Shown here: positions 12,942 through 21,446 of the stretch, piece by piece
How positions within the stretch are numbered: the first letter of the stretch is position 1
Layout: each line of letters starts with the position of its first letter
DNA from: an uncultured bacterium
GTDB lineage: Bacteria > CAIJMQ01
Assembly: GCA_903821905.1 (NCBI GenBank)
Contig: CAIJMQ010000022.1
Span: forward strand, 1 to 21,612
Direction of reading: 5' to 3'
DNA length: 21,612 bases
Position numbers and translations under genes: made by a program
Notes under the pieces: generated by a model
Database searches by the model: none
Seen by the model: the letters and a program-made list of their open reading frames with translations, nothing else
Told to the model about the DNA's origin: nothing

Positions 12942-13894
12942 CGGACAAAACTCCCTTTGGTAAGTTCCACCATTTCTATATCTTTTTCTCTACAATCTTT
13001 TTTAAATTCAGGACATCTATCTGCAAATCTACATCCTTTAATTGCATGCCGTAAATCAGGAGGGGTCCCGGAAACTGAAGGCAGGTTTTTTTCTCTCATG
13101 CCCTTTTCCGGAACTATCATGGAGGACATCAGTACATCTGCATAAGGATGATGAGCATTGAAAAGAATATCGGAAACAGAACCTATTTCAACAATCTGAC
13201 CTGCATACATTACTGCAATCCCATCTGCAATTTGTCTTAAAATAGGAAGTTCGTGTGTAATGAAAATAAGGCTTTTCATTATTTTCTTCTTGACCATGAT
13301 TTTTAGAAGTTCGATAACTTCTCTTTGTGATGAAACATCTAAAGCGGAAGTAGGTTCATCTGCAATTACTATCTCCGGGTTCATAATAGTCGAAAGAATT
13401 ACAAGTGTTCTCTGTCTCATTCCTCCGCTTAGTTCAAATGGGTAACGGTTTAAAACATCTTTGGGAAGTGAAAGGGATTCAAATCTTTCTATTACTCTAT
13501 GTATAATGTTTTCCCTTGTTGTTTTTGGCTCGTGTTGTTTAACTATATCTATAGCGAAATTTCTTATTCGTATGGTGGGATTTAAAGCGTTCATAGAACT
13601 TTGAGGTATAAAAGATATCTTAGGACCGAGAATTGATTTTCTTATTTCCTGTGTGTTGAGTTTTGTAATGTCGATTCCATCCAGAAATATTTCTCCAGAT
13701 ATATATTTAAGTGGGGGAGGAAAAAGGCACGATAAACTTATTGAAAACGTAGATTTTCCACAACCGGATTCACCGGCGATTCCCAAGATTTCACCCTCAT
13801 TAAGATCTAATGAAATTCCATCCACAGCTCTTACTTCTTCAGAACTGGTTTGGTAGTATGCTTTAAAATTCCTGATTGAAAGCAACTCTTTCAT
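12911..13894 (-). CDS. Opp/Dpp-family ABC transporter ATPase, first subunit
   Basis: 327 residues, full family length. Walker A is GESGCGKS (41-48), the signature is LSGGMRQR and Walker B is IVIADEPTSALD. The C-terminal oligopeptide-transporter extension has four cysteines (C288, C294, C301, C319), the pattern associated with an iron-sulfur cluster in DppD-type ATPases. It hydrolyses ATP on the cytoplasmic face to drive uptake. It starts two bases after the stop of the permease gene upstream, with AAGGAA as a ribosome site overlapping that stop. Confidence 0.95.
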   Translation of the reverse strand: MKELLSIRNFKAYYQTSSEEVRAVDGISLDLNEGEILGIAGESGCGKSTFSISLSCLFPPPLKYISGEIFLDGIDITKLNTQEIRKSILGPKISFIPQSSMNALNPTIRIRNFAIDIVKQHEPKTTRENIIHRVIERFESLSLPKDVLNRYPFELSGGMRQRTLVILSTIMNPEIVIADEPTSALDVSSQREVIELLKIMVKKKIMKSLIFITHELPILRQIADGIAVMYAGQIVEIGSVSDILFNAHHPYADVLMSSMIVPEKGMREKNLPSVSGTPPDLRHAIKGCRFADRCPEFKKDCREKDIEMVELTKGSFVRCIHPLRTKK

Positions 13895-13896
13895 TT

Positions 13897-14730
13897 CTAT
13901 TTCCTTAATCTTGGGTTGAAAACCTCGTCCATCCCTATGTTAACAAGGTATAAAGAGAAAGTTATTACAGCTATGGAAAATACAGCAGGGAAAAATGCCC
14001 ACCAGGCACCGGTTCGTACCGCTTCGAAATTAAGAGCCCATGAAAGCATTACTCCAAGAGAAATAGTATTTTCGGGACCAAGCCCAAGCATACTCAAACC
14101 AGCTTCGTTTAATATTCCTCCTGCGGATTGGATTACAAATACCATGAAAATATAGGACAGCATATAAGGAAGAACTTCTGTAAACATAATATTCAAATTT
14201 CCCTTGCCATTTAATTTTGCCATGCTGATATGTTCTCTTGTTTTCAAGCTTGATGCTTGTGCTCTTACTGCTCTTGCAGTCCAGGGCCAACTTGTAATAC
14301 CGATTACCATTGTGACCAGAAATAAAGATCTTTTTTGCAGACTGACAGCTAAGAGTACCAGTATTACAAAGGAAGGAATTACGAGAAAAAGATTAGTTAA
14401 GCTGTTAAGAACGTTATCTACCCATTTACCTGTAAAACCTGCAATAGTGCCTATTATTGTTCCTATAAGAGTTGCAAGTATTCCAGCGGATAATCCAACT
14501 ATAACTGATGTTTTAATACCGTGTATCAGTTCAACTAAAACATCTCTTCCAAAATTGTCGGTTCCCAAGGGATATTCTTTAGAAGGAGAATCATAAAGGT
14601 TGCCCACCATTTCAGTAGGGTCTTTGGAACTTAGCGCAGTGAAAGTAATACTTCCAATAAAAAGAAAAAGAAAGACACTTAATCCAAATACAACTTTTCC
14701 GGAACTAAAAAGTATTCGTAGGGTTTTCAA
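13897..14730 (-). CDS. Opp/Dpp-family ABC transporter permease, C-type
   Basis: 277 residues with about six membrane helices. The start is TTG at 14730, three bases after the upstream stop and preceded by GAAGAG. The start is supported because the first membrane helix begins near residue 13. The short periplasmic part YPLGTDNFGRDVL is diagnostic of OppC/DppC permeases. The EAA-like cytoplasmic loop reads EHISMAKLNGKGNLNIMFTEVLP, a form I associate with the sugar-importing branch of this family. It forms the translocation channel with the B-type permease. Confidence 0.94.
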   Translation of the reverse strand: MKTLRILFSSGKVVFGLSVFLFLFIGSITFTALSSKDPTEMVGNLYDSPSKEYPLGTDNFGRDVLVELIHGIKTSVIVGLSAGILATLIGTIIGTIAGFTGKWVDNVLNSLTNLFLVIPSFVILVLLAVSLQKRSLFLVTMVIGITSWPWTARAVRAQASSLKTREHISMAKLNGKGNLNIMFTEVLPYMLSYIFMVFVIQSAGGILNEAGLSMLGLGPENTISLGVMLSWALNFEAVRTGAWWAFFPAVFSIAVITFSLYLVNIGMDEVFNPRLRK

Positions 14731-14733
14731 TTT

Positions 14734-15741
14734 TTACTCTTCTATTTGTGAAGCTTTTATTCTCGGGTCAACGAAGCTATATATAATATCTATAAAGAAG
14801 TTAGCAGTAAGTACAGCCATTGTCACTAAAAGGGTGCCGCCTTGTATTAAAGGATAATCTTGTTGACGTATTCCGTTAAAAAGCCACGTTCCAACTCCGG
14901 GGTATGAAAATACAATCTCGACTATGAGGGCTCCGCCTACCATTGTTCCTAAACTAAGTGCAAGTCCGGTTATTTGAGGAAGCATTGCATTTCTGAACAC
15001 ATATCTAATAATTTTTGATTCTTTTATACCTAAGGATTTTGAATAATTTACATAATCCGTATTAAGTTCATAAATGCTCATTTCTCTCATCCCAACTGCT
15101 TGTCCTCCTATAGTAACCAGAACTATCGATAGAAATGGCAGAAAATAATGTTTTAGAACATCTAAAATAAAACTTATTGAGAATGATGGAACTAAGTTCA
15201 TGCTGTATCCACCGTTTGTCGGGAGTATATGCAGGACAACACCGAAGAAATATAACAAAATAATGGCAAGACAATAGTATGGAATACAGCTTATAAAAAG
15301 AGAAAAGGGAAAAAGTACACTGTCAAACTTGCCTTTTTTATAGGCAGCTGTAACTCCAAGGAAATTACCGAGTAGCCATCCTATAATTATGGAAGGAACC
15401 TGAAGAGCTATTGTCCACGGAAGCGCTTTAGCAAGTATCTCGTTTACTCTTATAGGATATAAACTGAAAGATACACCGAGGTCTCCGTGTAAAACTTTCA
15501 CCAGATAGTCCCAGAACTGGATGTACAAAGGTTTATCTAAACCAAATTCTTGTATATACGAGTTGTATAATTTTTCCAGTACATCACTTGGGGCTCCGCC
15601 AGATGCCATTTTTGATACTATACCGGTAATGGGATTACCGGGCATTAATCTTGGGAGAAGAAAATTTAGTGAGATAGCTACAAAAAATGTGAAAATATAC
15701 CACTTGGATTTTCTTAGAAGATATCTTTTATATGGACTCAC
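14734..15741 (-). CDS. Opp/Dpp-family ABC transporter permease, B-type
   Basis: 335 residues starting with GTG at 15741, supported by AAGGAT just upstream and the family N-terminus YKRYLLRKSKWYIFTFFV. It has six membrane helices, the periplasmic signature LPRLMPGNPI, the cytoplasmic coupling loop DYVNYSKSLGIKESKIIRYVFRNAMLPQ (EAA-like) and the C-terminal IIYSFVDPRIK typical of OppB. It forms the channel with the C-type permease. The gap to the binding-protein gene is 33 bases. Confidence 0.94.
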   Translation of the reverse strand: MSPYKRYLLRKSKWYIFTFFVAISLNFLLPRLMPGNPITGIVSKMASGGAPSDVLEKLYNSYIQEFGLDKPLYIQFWDYLVKVLHGDLGVSFSLYPIRVNEILAKALPWTIALQVPSIIIGWLLGNFLGVTAAYKKGKFDSVLFPFSLFISCIPYYCLAIILLYFFGVVLHILPTNGGYSMNLVPSFSISFILDVLKHYFLPFLSIVLVTIGGQAVGMREMSIYELNTDYVNYSKSLGIKESKIIRYVFRNAMLPQITGLALSLGTMVGGALIVEIVFSYPGVGTWLFNGIRQQDYPLIQGGTLLVTMAVLTANFFIDIIYSFVDPRIKASQIEE

Positions 15742-15774
15742 TAATCCTTACCTTAATTGGTTGGGGATGAATTT

Positions 15775-17535
15775 TTATTTTACCGGTTTAATCTCATAAA
15801 GTGCTTTAATCCCTGCACCTGTTATACACATTTGAGGTGGAGCATATGGATTTTCTTCACTTGGGAAATTTGTCCAATGTGTAGTATTGTATTGATAGAA
15901 CATCCATGGCCTGTATTCAACCGGAATAGCCGGAATATCTTGAAGATATATTTTCGCAAGTTCCGTATATAGTTCTTTCATTTTAACTTCGTCAGTTAGC
16001 TTTGGGATTTCATCAAGGAGTTCATCAGCTCTTGGATTTGAATATCTGCCAAAGTTACGGAATGCGAGTTCACCGATAGGCCGAATATCCTTAGCATACA
16101 TTACCTCATAGAATCTTGACCAGGGCTGTGAAGGTAGGGGATTGCCTGCAGGTGTCATCATTGTAATGTCAAAGTTGCCGGAATATCTATTGTCTGCAGC
16201 AACAGCTTGGTCAGGGAAATAGGTGACTAAATCTATTCCTATTTTTTGGGCTGATTTTGAGACTATCTCAAGAGAGACCTGCCAGTCTGACCATCCGTAA
16301 GGACATTCTACTTTAATTGGTCCAAGTCTTGTTCCATCTTTAAGAACCCAGACGTCATCTTTACCTTTTTTTGCACCAATACCCTGTAATATTTCGATGG
16401 CTTTTTGAGGGTTATATTCCCATCCATATTTTTTAACTGTTTCTTCGTCGTAATATTTCTTCTCCGGACCGAACGGAAGTATTAAACTTGAAACAACTGT
16501 AGGAGAATATTTTGTCATTGCGAGTTCCGCAATTTTTTTATAATCGATACAATAAGCTATAGCTCTTCTTACTTCAGGAACGTCAAGGGGATGTCTTTTA
16601 AAATTAAACCAGATACAAGGAGTCCCAACAGGGACATAATACGGTTCTTTTTTGTACCAGGTTCCTACAGGAAGTCCTTTTTCCCACATTTTCCAAATTT
16701 GCGGTACAAACTGTTGTCCTACATCAACATCACCTTTTTCAAATGCAAGATTACCGGCATCGTTGCTCTTGAAGATAGGATGGACTAAATATTTAGGAGT
16801 AGGTAGTTTACCGAAAAGATTTTTCCCCCAATAGTTATCATAACGTTGTGCAATTATTTTTTCGGAAGAATAATAATATACTTTGTAGGGACCTGAACCA
16901 ACGGGGTTTTCGTTTTTATATTCACGTATCTTTTTTATATCATAACCAGATTGTTCTTCTATTTTTGTCCATATATGTTTTGGGAGGATAGATACATCAA
17001 CAAGATTATTAACCAATGCTAATCTGTTCGGATTATCTTTTTTTAATTCTATAGAGAAAGCATATTTACCGATTGCAGAAATTTTATCTACGTATAACCA
17101 AAAACCACTATTAACAAGTGGGTATTTCTTGGCTATATCAAAAGTATAAACGACATCATCAGCAGTGAATGGTTCTCCGTCCTGCCAATGCACATCGTCA
17201 CGTAATTCTACTTGTAATGTATATTCATCAACCCATTTATATCCTTTTCCAATGAATGGCTCCAGTTCTCCTGTTATCATATTGTAAAGAAATAATGTTT
17301 CATAAACAGCTTCATTCCACATCCCGCCACTACCAGGAACAGGCCAAGCTGCATTACCTGTAAGAAAATTGAAATTCGTTGGAGGTCCCCATTGTATTCC
17401 GTTGAAATAAAGAGTTTCAGAGCGAGAGATATCTTCTACGTCAGCTAAGATAGAGGAAAATGTGCTAAAAATAATTATTGTGGATACAACTACTAATAAG
17501 AAAAGTTTCCGTATTATCTGATTTTTATAATTCAT
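15775..17535 (-). CDS. Extracellular solute-binding protein, family 5 (Opp/Dpp type)
   Basis: 586 residues with a signal peptide (basic start, hydrophobic residues about 11-29, then ILADVED). There is no lipobox Cys, so it is probably a free periplasmic protein. Family-5 features include ELEPFIGKGYKW, LRDDVHWQDGEPFTADDVVYTFD, GSGPYKV, VRRAIAYCIDYKKIA and, late in the chain, WMFYQYNTTHWTNFPSEE. It captures the substrate for the four transport genes downstream. The C-terminal NPYAPP and GIKALYEIKP recall cellobiose- or oligosaccharide-binding relatives of Thermotogales, so sugar uptake is as plausible as peptide uptake. It is the first gene of the operon and has an AAAGGAG ribosome site. Confidence 0.94.
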   Translation of the reverse strand: MNYKNQIIRKLFLLVVVSTIIIFSTFSSILADVEDISRSETLYFNGIQWGPPTNFNFLTGNAAWPVPGSGGMWNEAVYETLFLYNMITGELEPFIGKGYKWVDEYTLQVELRDDVHWQDGEPFTADDVVYTFDIAKKYPLVNSGFWLYVDKISAIGKYAFSIELKKDNPNRLALVNNLVDVSILPKHIWTKIEEQSGYDIKKIREYKNENPVGSGPYKVYYYSSEKIIAQRYDNYWGKNLFGKLPTPKYLVHPIFKSNDAGNLAFEKGDVDVGQQFVPQIWKMWEKGLPVGTWYKKEPYYVPVGTPCIWFNFKRHPLDVPEVRRAIAYCIDYKKIAELAMTKYSPTVVSSLILPFGPEKKYYDEETVKKYGWEYNPQKAIEILQGIGAKKGKDDVWVLKDGTRLGPIKVECPYGWSDWQVSLEIVSKSAQKIGIDLVTYFPDQAVAADNRYSGNFDITMMTPAGNPLPSQPWSRFYEVMYAKDIRPIGELAFRNFGRYSNPRADELLDEIPKLTDEVKMKELYTELAKIYLQDIPAIPVEYRPWMFYQYNTTHWTNFPSEENPYAPPQMCITGAGIKALYEIKPVK

Positions 17536-17579
17536 TCAGAATACTCCTTTCAAAATTATTATATAAATTTTGTAAAACA

Positions 17580-17607
17580 ATTTTACTATTTATATTCGGA
17601 ATGTCAA
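17580..17607 (-). promoter_or_regulatory. Promoter of the ABC importer operon
   Basis: On the minus strand, a perfect TTGACA (17607-17602), a 16-base spacer and TAAAAT (17585-17580). The leader would be about 40 bases and includes the Shine-Dalgarno site. No clear operator was seen. Confidence 0.65.
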
Positions 17608-17680
17608 AGTTACAGTTAAAAATTATATTGTTTAGATTAATTACAATAGAGAATATACAATATTTCTTATAGATATTAAA

Positions 17681-17709
17681 TTGACCTTGGTCGTGTTATA
17701 TAAGATAAT
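17681..17709 (+). promoter_or_regulatory. Promoter of the O-antigen-ligase/TPR and mla operon
   Basis: TTGACC (17681-17686), a 17-base spacer and GATAAT (17704-17709), about 28 bases before the start codon. It is divergent from the importer promoter; the rest of this roughly 200-base gap is AT-rich with nothing else recognised. Confidence 0.6.
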
Positions 17710-17737
17710 TTGTACAGAAAATACTATAGGATAGAAA

Positions 17738-19906
17738 ATGAAGAGAAATTCGATTACCAAAACTATACCTCAAAAAGCAGATAAATGGTCAATAGCCTTC
17801 CTTGTTGTTTTAATTATAATTTCAATAGTTATTCCTGCAGTTATGTCGCCCCCGGATTTTAAGATAAAAATTTTTAATTGGTCTGCCAATATTGTTCAGC
17901 CTTTTAACTATGTAATGATTAAAATAGTTATTACACAATTTCTTTTAATCATACTTTTTATATTCTGGCTTTACTATACCATTGAAAAAGCAGAAATTTC
18001 TTTATATAAAGACCCGGCCTATATTCCTTTGATATGTTTATTTATATGGTGTTTCATAAATCTTTTTTGCTCCTCTTTTCTGTATGCAAGTATAAGAGAA
18101 TTAGAAAGACTTTTTACTTGTTTTTTTCTTTATTTTGTCGTTGTAAATCTGATAAAAAAAGAAAAAGATATTATTAGTATGGTTATTCCTATACTTATTG
18201 TCTTTGTCGTTCTTTCCCTTTCAGGATTATCTTACTTTTGGAAGACCAAAGACGCTGTCATAATATCGACTTTTGGAAATCCTAATTTTTTTTCTGCATA
18301 TTTAATTATGATTCTTCCACTTGTGATTCTAGTAGGGATATATAATTTTTTGCGAAACAATTTTTTCATATCTTCTTTGATATTTCTTTTGTCCGTTGCG
18401 GTTCTTTTTCTCATATATATCTTGAGCTCTCAAGGTGCTTGGATAGCATTAGTAATCTCTTTCATTTTTCTGATAACCTTATTTGTCACTAAAAATCTCA
18501 AAACTGAGAAGAAAGTAATAGTGTTTGCTATATCTATGCTTTCAATTTTATTAATATTGGGGGCTATATCATTATTGCTAATATATAAGGTGCCACAGAT
18601 TAAAGCTTATATTGACAAAGATATAACATCAGGCACGGTAGGAATAAGGATTAACATATGGCAAGGCACTTTAAGAATGATAAAAGCACGTCCATTTACC
18701 GGGTGGGGTATGGGGACTTATCCTATTGTATATCCGCATTTCCGTATACCCGAATATTTTTTAAATCCGATGTCTGTAAATGCAACTGACCATGCACATA
18801 ATGAGATCCTTGAACTTACAAGTGAGATAGGAATTATTGGACTGGGGATTTTTTTGTGGATATTAGGAGTAATTTTTTTAAGAGGTATAAGAGTTTTTTA
18901 TAATAAACCCTTAAACCTTATGAACATTGTTCATGCAGGTTTACTTGCCGGAGTGTTGGCATTATTCATTCAAAACCTTACAGATGTGAACTTCCGTCTT
19001 GAGGCATCAATTCTTTACTTCTATTTTTTTCTTGGATTAATTTCTGCAGAATGTAAACTTTCTCAACCCTACAAAGAAGAGGACTATTTCAGTAAGAAAT
19101 TTTCATATAGAAAAGCTGCTGTTTTGCTCATAATTCCTATAGCTATATTTCTTGGGTTCATTTATACACACGAGACAGTAAGGTTAATAATATCTTCCAG
19201 TTATTTAAAGGATGGTATAGTGTTAAGAGATAAAAAAAAATGGGATGAAGCTATTAGACAATACGAGAAAGCTCTCTACTGGGATAAATATAATTGGAAA
19301 GCTTATTACCGTCTTGGTTTTGCATATGCAGAAACAAATAAAGCAAATGAAGCTTTAGCTGTATATTTTAAATTAAAAGAGATTTCACCTGATTATGCAG
19401 ATTTGCATTACAATTTGGGTTCCTTATATTTGAAAATGGCAAAATGGGAGAATGCTAAAGAAGAGTTCCAGAAATCCATAGAACAAAACCCTTATGAACC
19501 AAAAACACATTACAATTTAGCTGTAGTATTACTACAATTAGGAGAAATAGACAATGCTATTAAAGAAGACAAACGTGCTATTTCTGTGCAAGAGGAAAAG
19601 AAAAAAATAAGTTCTAATCTGCCTGATTTTGTATCAGGATATGTTGGATTGGGTGATATTTATTATTCTCAAGAAAAATGGAAAGAAGCATCTCAAAATT
19701 ACGGCAGAGCAGTGCAATTAGGTGAAAAGAATGCTAAAATCTTACTTAAATTAGGGAACTCTTATTCCCAAATGCAAGATTTTAAGAATGCAAAAAGAAT
19801 TTATGAAGAAGCCTTTAATCAAGATTCTTCGTTAGTTCAGGTTAAGGAATTGATTAAACAGTTGGATGAAATTATAAAATTAGACAATAACAATGGCGCA
19901 AAATAG
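17738..19906 (+). CDS. O-antigen ligase/polymerase-like (Wzy_C) membrane protein with C-terminal TPR repeats
   Basis: 722 residues, with AGGAT before the ATG. The first 450 or so residues form about ten membrane helices. They include the Wzy_C/O-antigen-ligase pattern: SSQGAWIAL, then RINIWQGTLRMIKARPFTGWGMGTY (GWG at 322-324), a long periplasmic loop with HAHNE (352-356) and a helix EIGIIGLGIFLW. A final helix near residue 465 leads into about five TPR units from residue 490 (KKKWDEAIRQYEKAL, ADLHYNLGSLYLKM, PKTHYNLAVVLLQLGE and so on). Such proteins transfer or polymerise surface glycans on the periplasmic side. The TPR tail probably recruits a partner. It overlaps mlaE by 14 bases. Confidence 0.9.
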   Translation: MKRNSITKTIPQKADKWSIAFLVVLIIISIVIPAVMSPPDFKIKIFNWSANIVQPFNYVMIKIVITQFLLIILFIFWLYYTIEKAEISLYKDPAYIPLICLFIWCFINLFCSSFLYASIRELERLFTCFFLYFVVVNLIKKEKDIISMVIPILIVFVVLSLSGLSYFWKTKDAVIISTFGNPNFFSAYLIMILPLVILVGIYNFLRNNFFISSLIFLLSVAVLFLIYILSSQGAWIALVISFIFLITLFVTKNLKTEKKVIVFAISMLSILLILGAISLLLIYKVPQIKAYIDKDITSGTVGIRINIWQGTLRMIKARPFTGWGMGTYPIVYPHFRIPEYFLNPMSVNATDHAHNEILELTSEIGIIGLGIFLWILGVIFLRGIRVFYNKPLNLMNIVHAGLLAGVLALFIQNLTDVNFRLEASILYFYFFLGLISAECKLSQPYKEEDYFSKKFSYRKAAVLLIIPIAIFLGFIYTHETVRLIISSSYLKDGIVLRDKKKWDEAIRQYEKALYWDKYNWKAYYRLGFAYAETNKANEALAVYFKLKEISPDYADLHYNLGSLYLKMAKWENAKEEFQKSIEQNPYEPKTHYNLAVVLLQLGEIDNAIKEDKRAISVQEEKKKISSNLPDFVSGYVGLGDIYYSQEKWKEASQNYGRAVQLGEKNAKILLKLGNSYSQMQDFKNAKRIYEEAFNQDSSLVQVKELIKQLDEIIKLDNNNGAK

Positions 19907-20660
19907 TAGAAAAGCGAGTGCATTTGATTCTGGGATGCAAAGAATAGGAGAAATACTAACATTATTATATCGTACCTTGTATTTTTCAACGGTAGCTCAT
20001 CGCAATCTAAAAGGCATAATACAACAAATGTCCGAAATAGGTGTAGAGTCAGTTCCTATGGTATCTCTTATGGCAATATTTACCGGAATGGTTATGGGAT
20101 TACAAGCTGGACATGAACTATTGAAATTTCAAGCTCAAGAATTTTTAGGTGTTGGTGTTGCTGCTACTTTAGTAAGAGAGCTTGGGCCGGTACTTACAGG
20201 TCTTATTGTAGCAGGTAGGGCCGGTGCTGCGATGACAGCAGAGATAGGAACTATGCAAGTATCTGAAGAAGTAGATGCTTTACGTTCTATGGCTATTGAT
20301 CCGGTAAAATATCTTGTCATGCCGCGTTTTATCGCTGCTATGATTGTTATGCCTCTTCTTACTATTTTAACCGATGTTATAGGTATTGGCGGCGGTTTTT
20401 TAATCGGCAGGGCTCAATTAGGTGTAAGATTGAGTGCTTATGTAGGACATATGGTGGATTTTGTTACTTTGAAAGATATTTCAAATGGTATTATAAAATC
20501 AGTTATTTTTGGTGGTATAATCGCCATCATCGGCTGTTATCAAGGGCTTAAAACCGAAGGTGGAGCCAGAGGTGTAGGAAAAGCAACTACCCTTTCGGTT
20601 GTAGATTCGTTTATACTTATATTGATATCAGATTATTTTATAACTCATATACTTTATTAA
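19893..20660 (+). CDS. mlaE: MlaE-family lipid ABC transporter permease
   Basis: 255 residues, normal for the family. Motifs include the N-terminal amphipathic helix, VPMVSLMAIFTGMVMGLQAGHEL, the conserved VRELGPVLTGLIVAGRAGAAMTAEIGTM region with VSEEVDALRSM, and the C-terminal GYQG-like GCYQGLKTEGGARGVGKATT. It is the inner-membrane channel of the Mla phospholipid transport system, which maintains outer-membrane lipid asymmetry. The ATG lies inside the end of the preceding gene and has no Shine-Dalgarno site, so translation probably depends on coupling. Confidence 0.96.
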   Translation: MAQNSRKASAFDSGMQRIGEILTLLYRTLYFSTVAHRNLKGIIQQMSEIGVESVPMVSLMAIFTGMVMGLQAGHELLKFQAQEFLGVGVAATLVRELGPVLTGLIVAGRAGAAMTAEIGTMQVSEEVDALRSMAIDPVKYLVMPRFIAAMIVMPLLTILTDVIGIGGGFLIGRAQLGVRLSAYVGHMVDFVTLKDISNGIIKSVIFGGIIAIIGCYQGLKTEGGARGVGKATTLSVVDSFILILISDYFITHILY

Positions 20661-20664
20661 AAAA

Positions 20665-21429
20665 ATGGAATCGGAAATTAGCATACGAGTAAAAAAATTA
20701 ACAAAAAGTTTTAATGGCAACAAGGTATTAGATAATTTAGATATAGAAATAAGAAAAGGAGAAACTCTCGGTATTTTGGGTAAAAGTGGAATTGGCAAAT
20801 CCGTTTTCTTAAAACATATAATAGGCCTTATGAAACCTGATTCGGGAGAAGTTTATATTGGTGCAATTGATATAGTACCACTTCCTGAAACAGAGATAAG
20901 TATAATCCGCAGGATGTTGTTCGGTATGTTGTTTCAGACGGGAGCTTTACTTAATTCTTTAAGTGTAGGAGAAAATGTAGCGTTACCACTTAGGGAAGGT
21001 ACAGGTCTAACAGATGCGAAAATCAATAATAAGGTTAAAGAGAAACTGGAACTGGTAGGGTTAAAAGATATAGAAGATCAAATGCCCGATTCTTTGTCCG
21101 GTGGTATGAGAAGAAGAGTTGGACTTGCTCGAGCACTTGTAATGGATCCTAAAATAATTCTCTACGATGAGCCAACTAGCGGACTTGATCCAATCATAGC
21201 CAATTCCATTAATTACATGATTTTAGAGGTCAAAAAAGTCACAGGAGCCACTTCTATTGTTGTTACTCATGATCTAAATTGTATGAACATAATAGCGGAC
21301 AGGGTTGGTCTGTTATATGATGGCAAAATAATGGCTTTAGACGAAAAGGAAAAGTTCCTTAATAGTAAAAACCCCTATGTTCAACAGTTCATTCATGGTA
21401 AAATCGAGGGGCCAATTAAGATTGGATAA
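20665..21429 (+). CDS. mlaF: MlaF-family lipid ABC transporter ATPase
   Basis: 254 residues. Walker A is GKSGIGKS (39-46) followed by VFLKHIIGLMKPDSG, typical of MlaF rather than of nutrient importers. The Q-loop is in MLFQTGALLNSLSVGENVALPLRE, the signature is LSGGMRRRVGLARAL, Walker B is IILYDEPTSGLDP, and the H-loop is VVTHDL. It powers lipid movement through MlaE. It starts four bases after the mlaE stop, without a clear ribosome site, and is followed after 17 bases by mlaD. The mlaE-mlaF-mlaD order is the standard one. Confidence 0.96.
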   Translation: MESEISIRVKKLTKSFNGNKVLDNLDIEIRKGETLGILGKSGIGKSVFLKHIIGLMKPDSGEVYIGAIDIVPLPETEISIIRRMLFGMLFQTGALLNSLSVGENVALPLREGTGLTDAKINNKVKEKLELVGLKDIEDQMPDSLSGGMRRRVGLARALVMDPKIILYDEPTSGLDPIIANSINYMILEVKKVTGATSIVVTHDLNCMNIIADRVGLLYDGKIMALDEKEKFLNSKNPYVQQFIHGKIEGPIKIG

Positions 21430-21446
21430 TTTAAAGGGATAAAAAA

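Noticed and set aside
14204-14596. 130-codon plus-strand frame opposite the C-type permease gene.
   Set aside because: It is antisense to a clear transporter gene and resembles no protein family.
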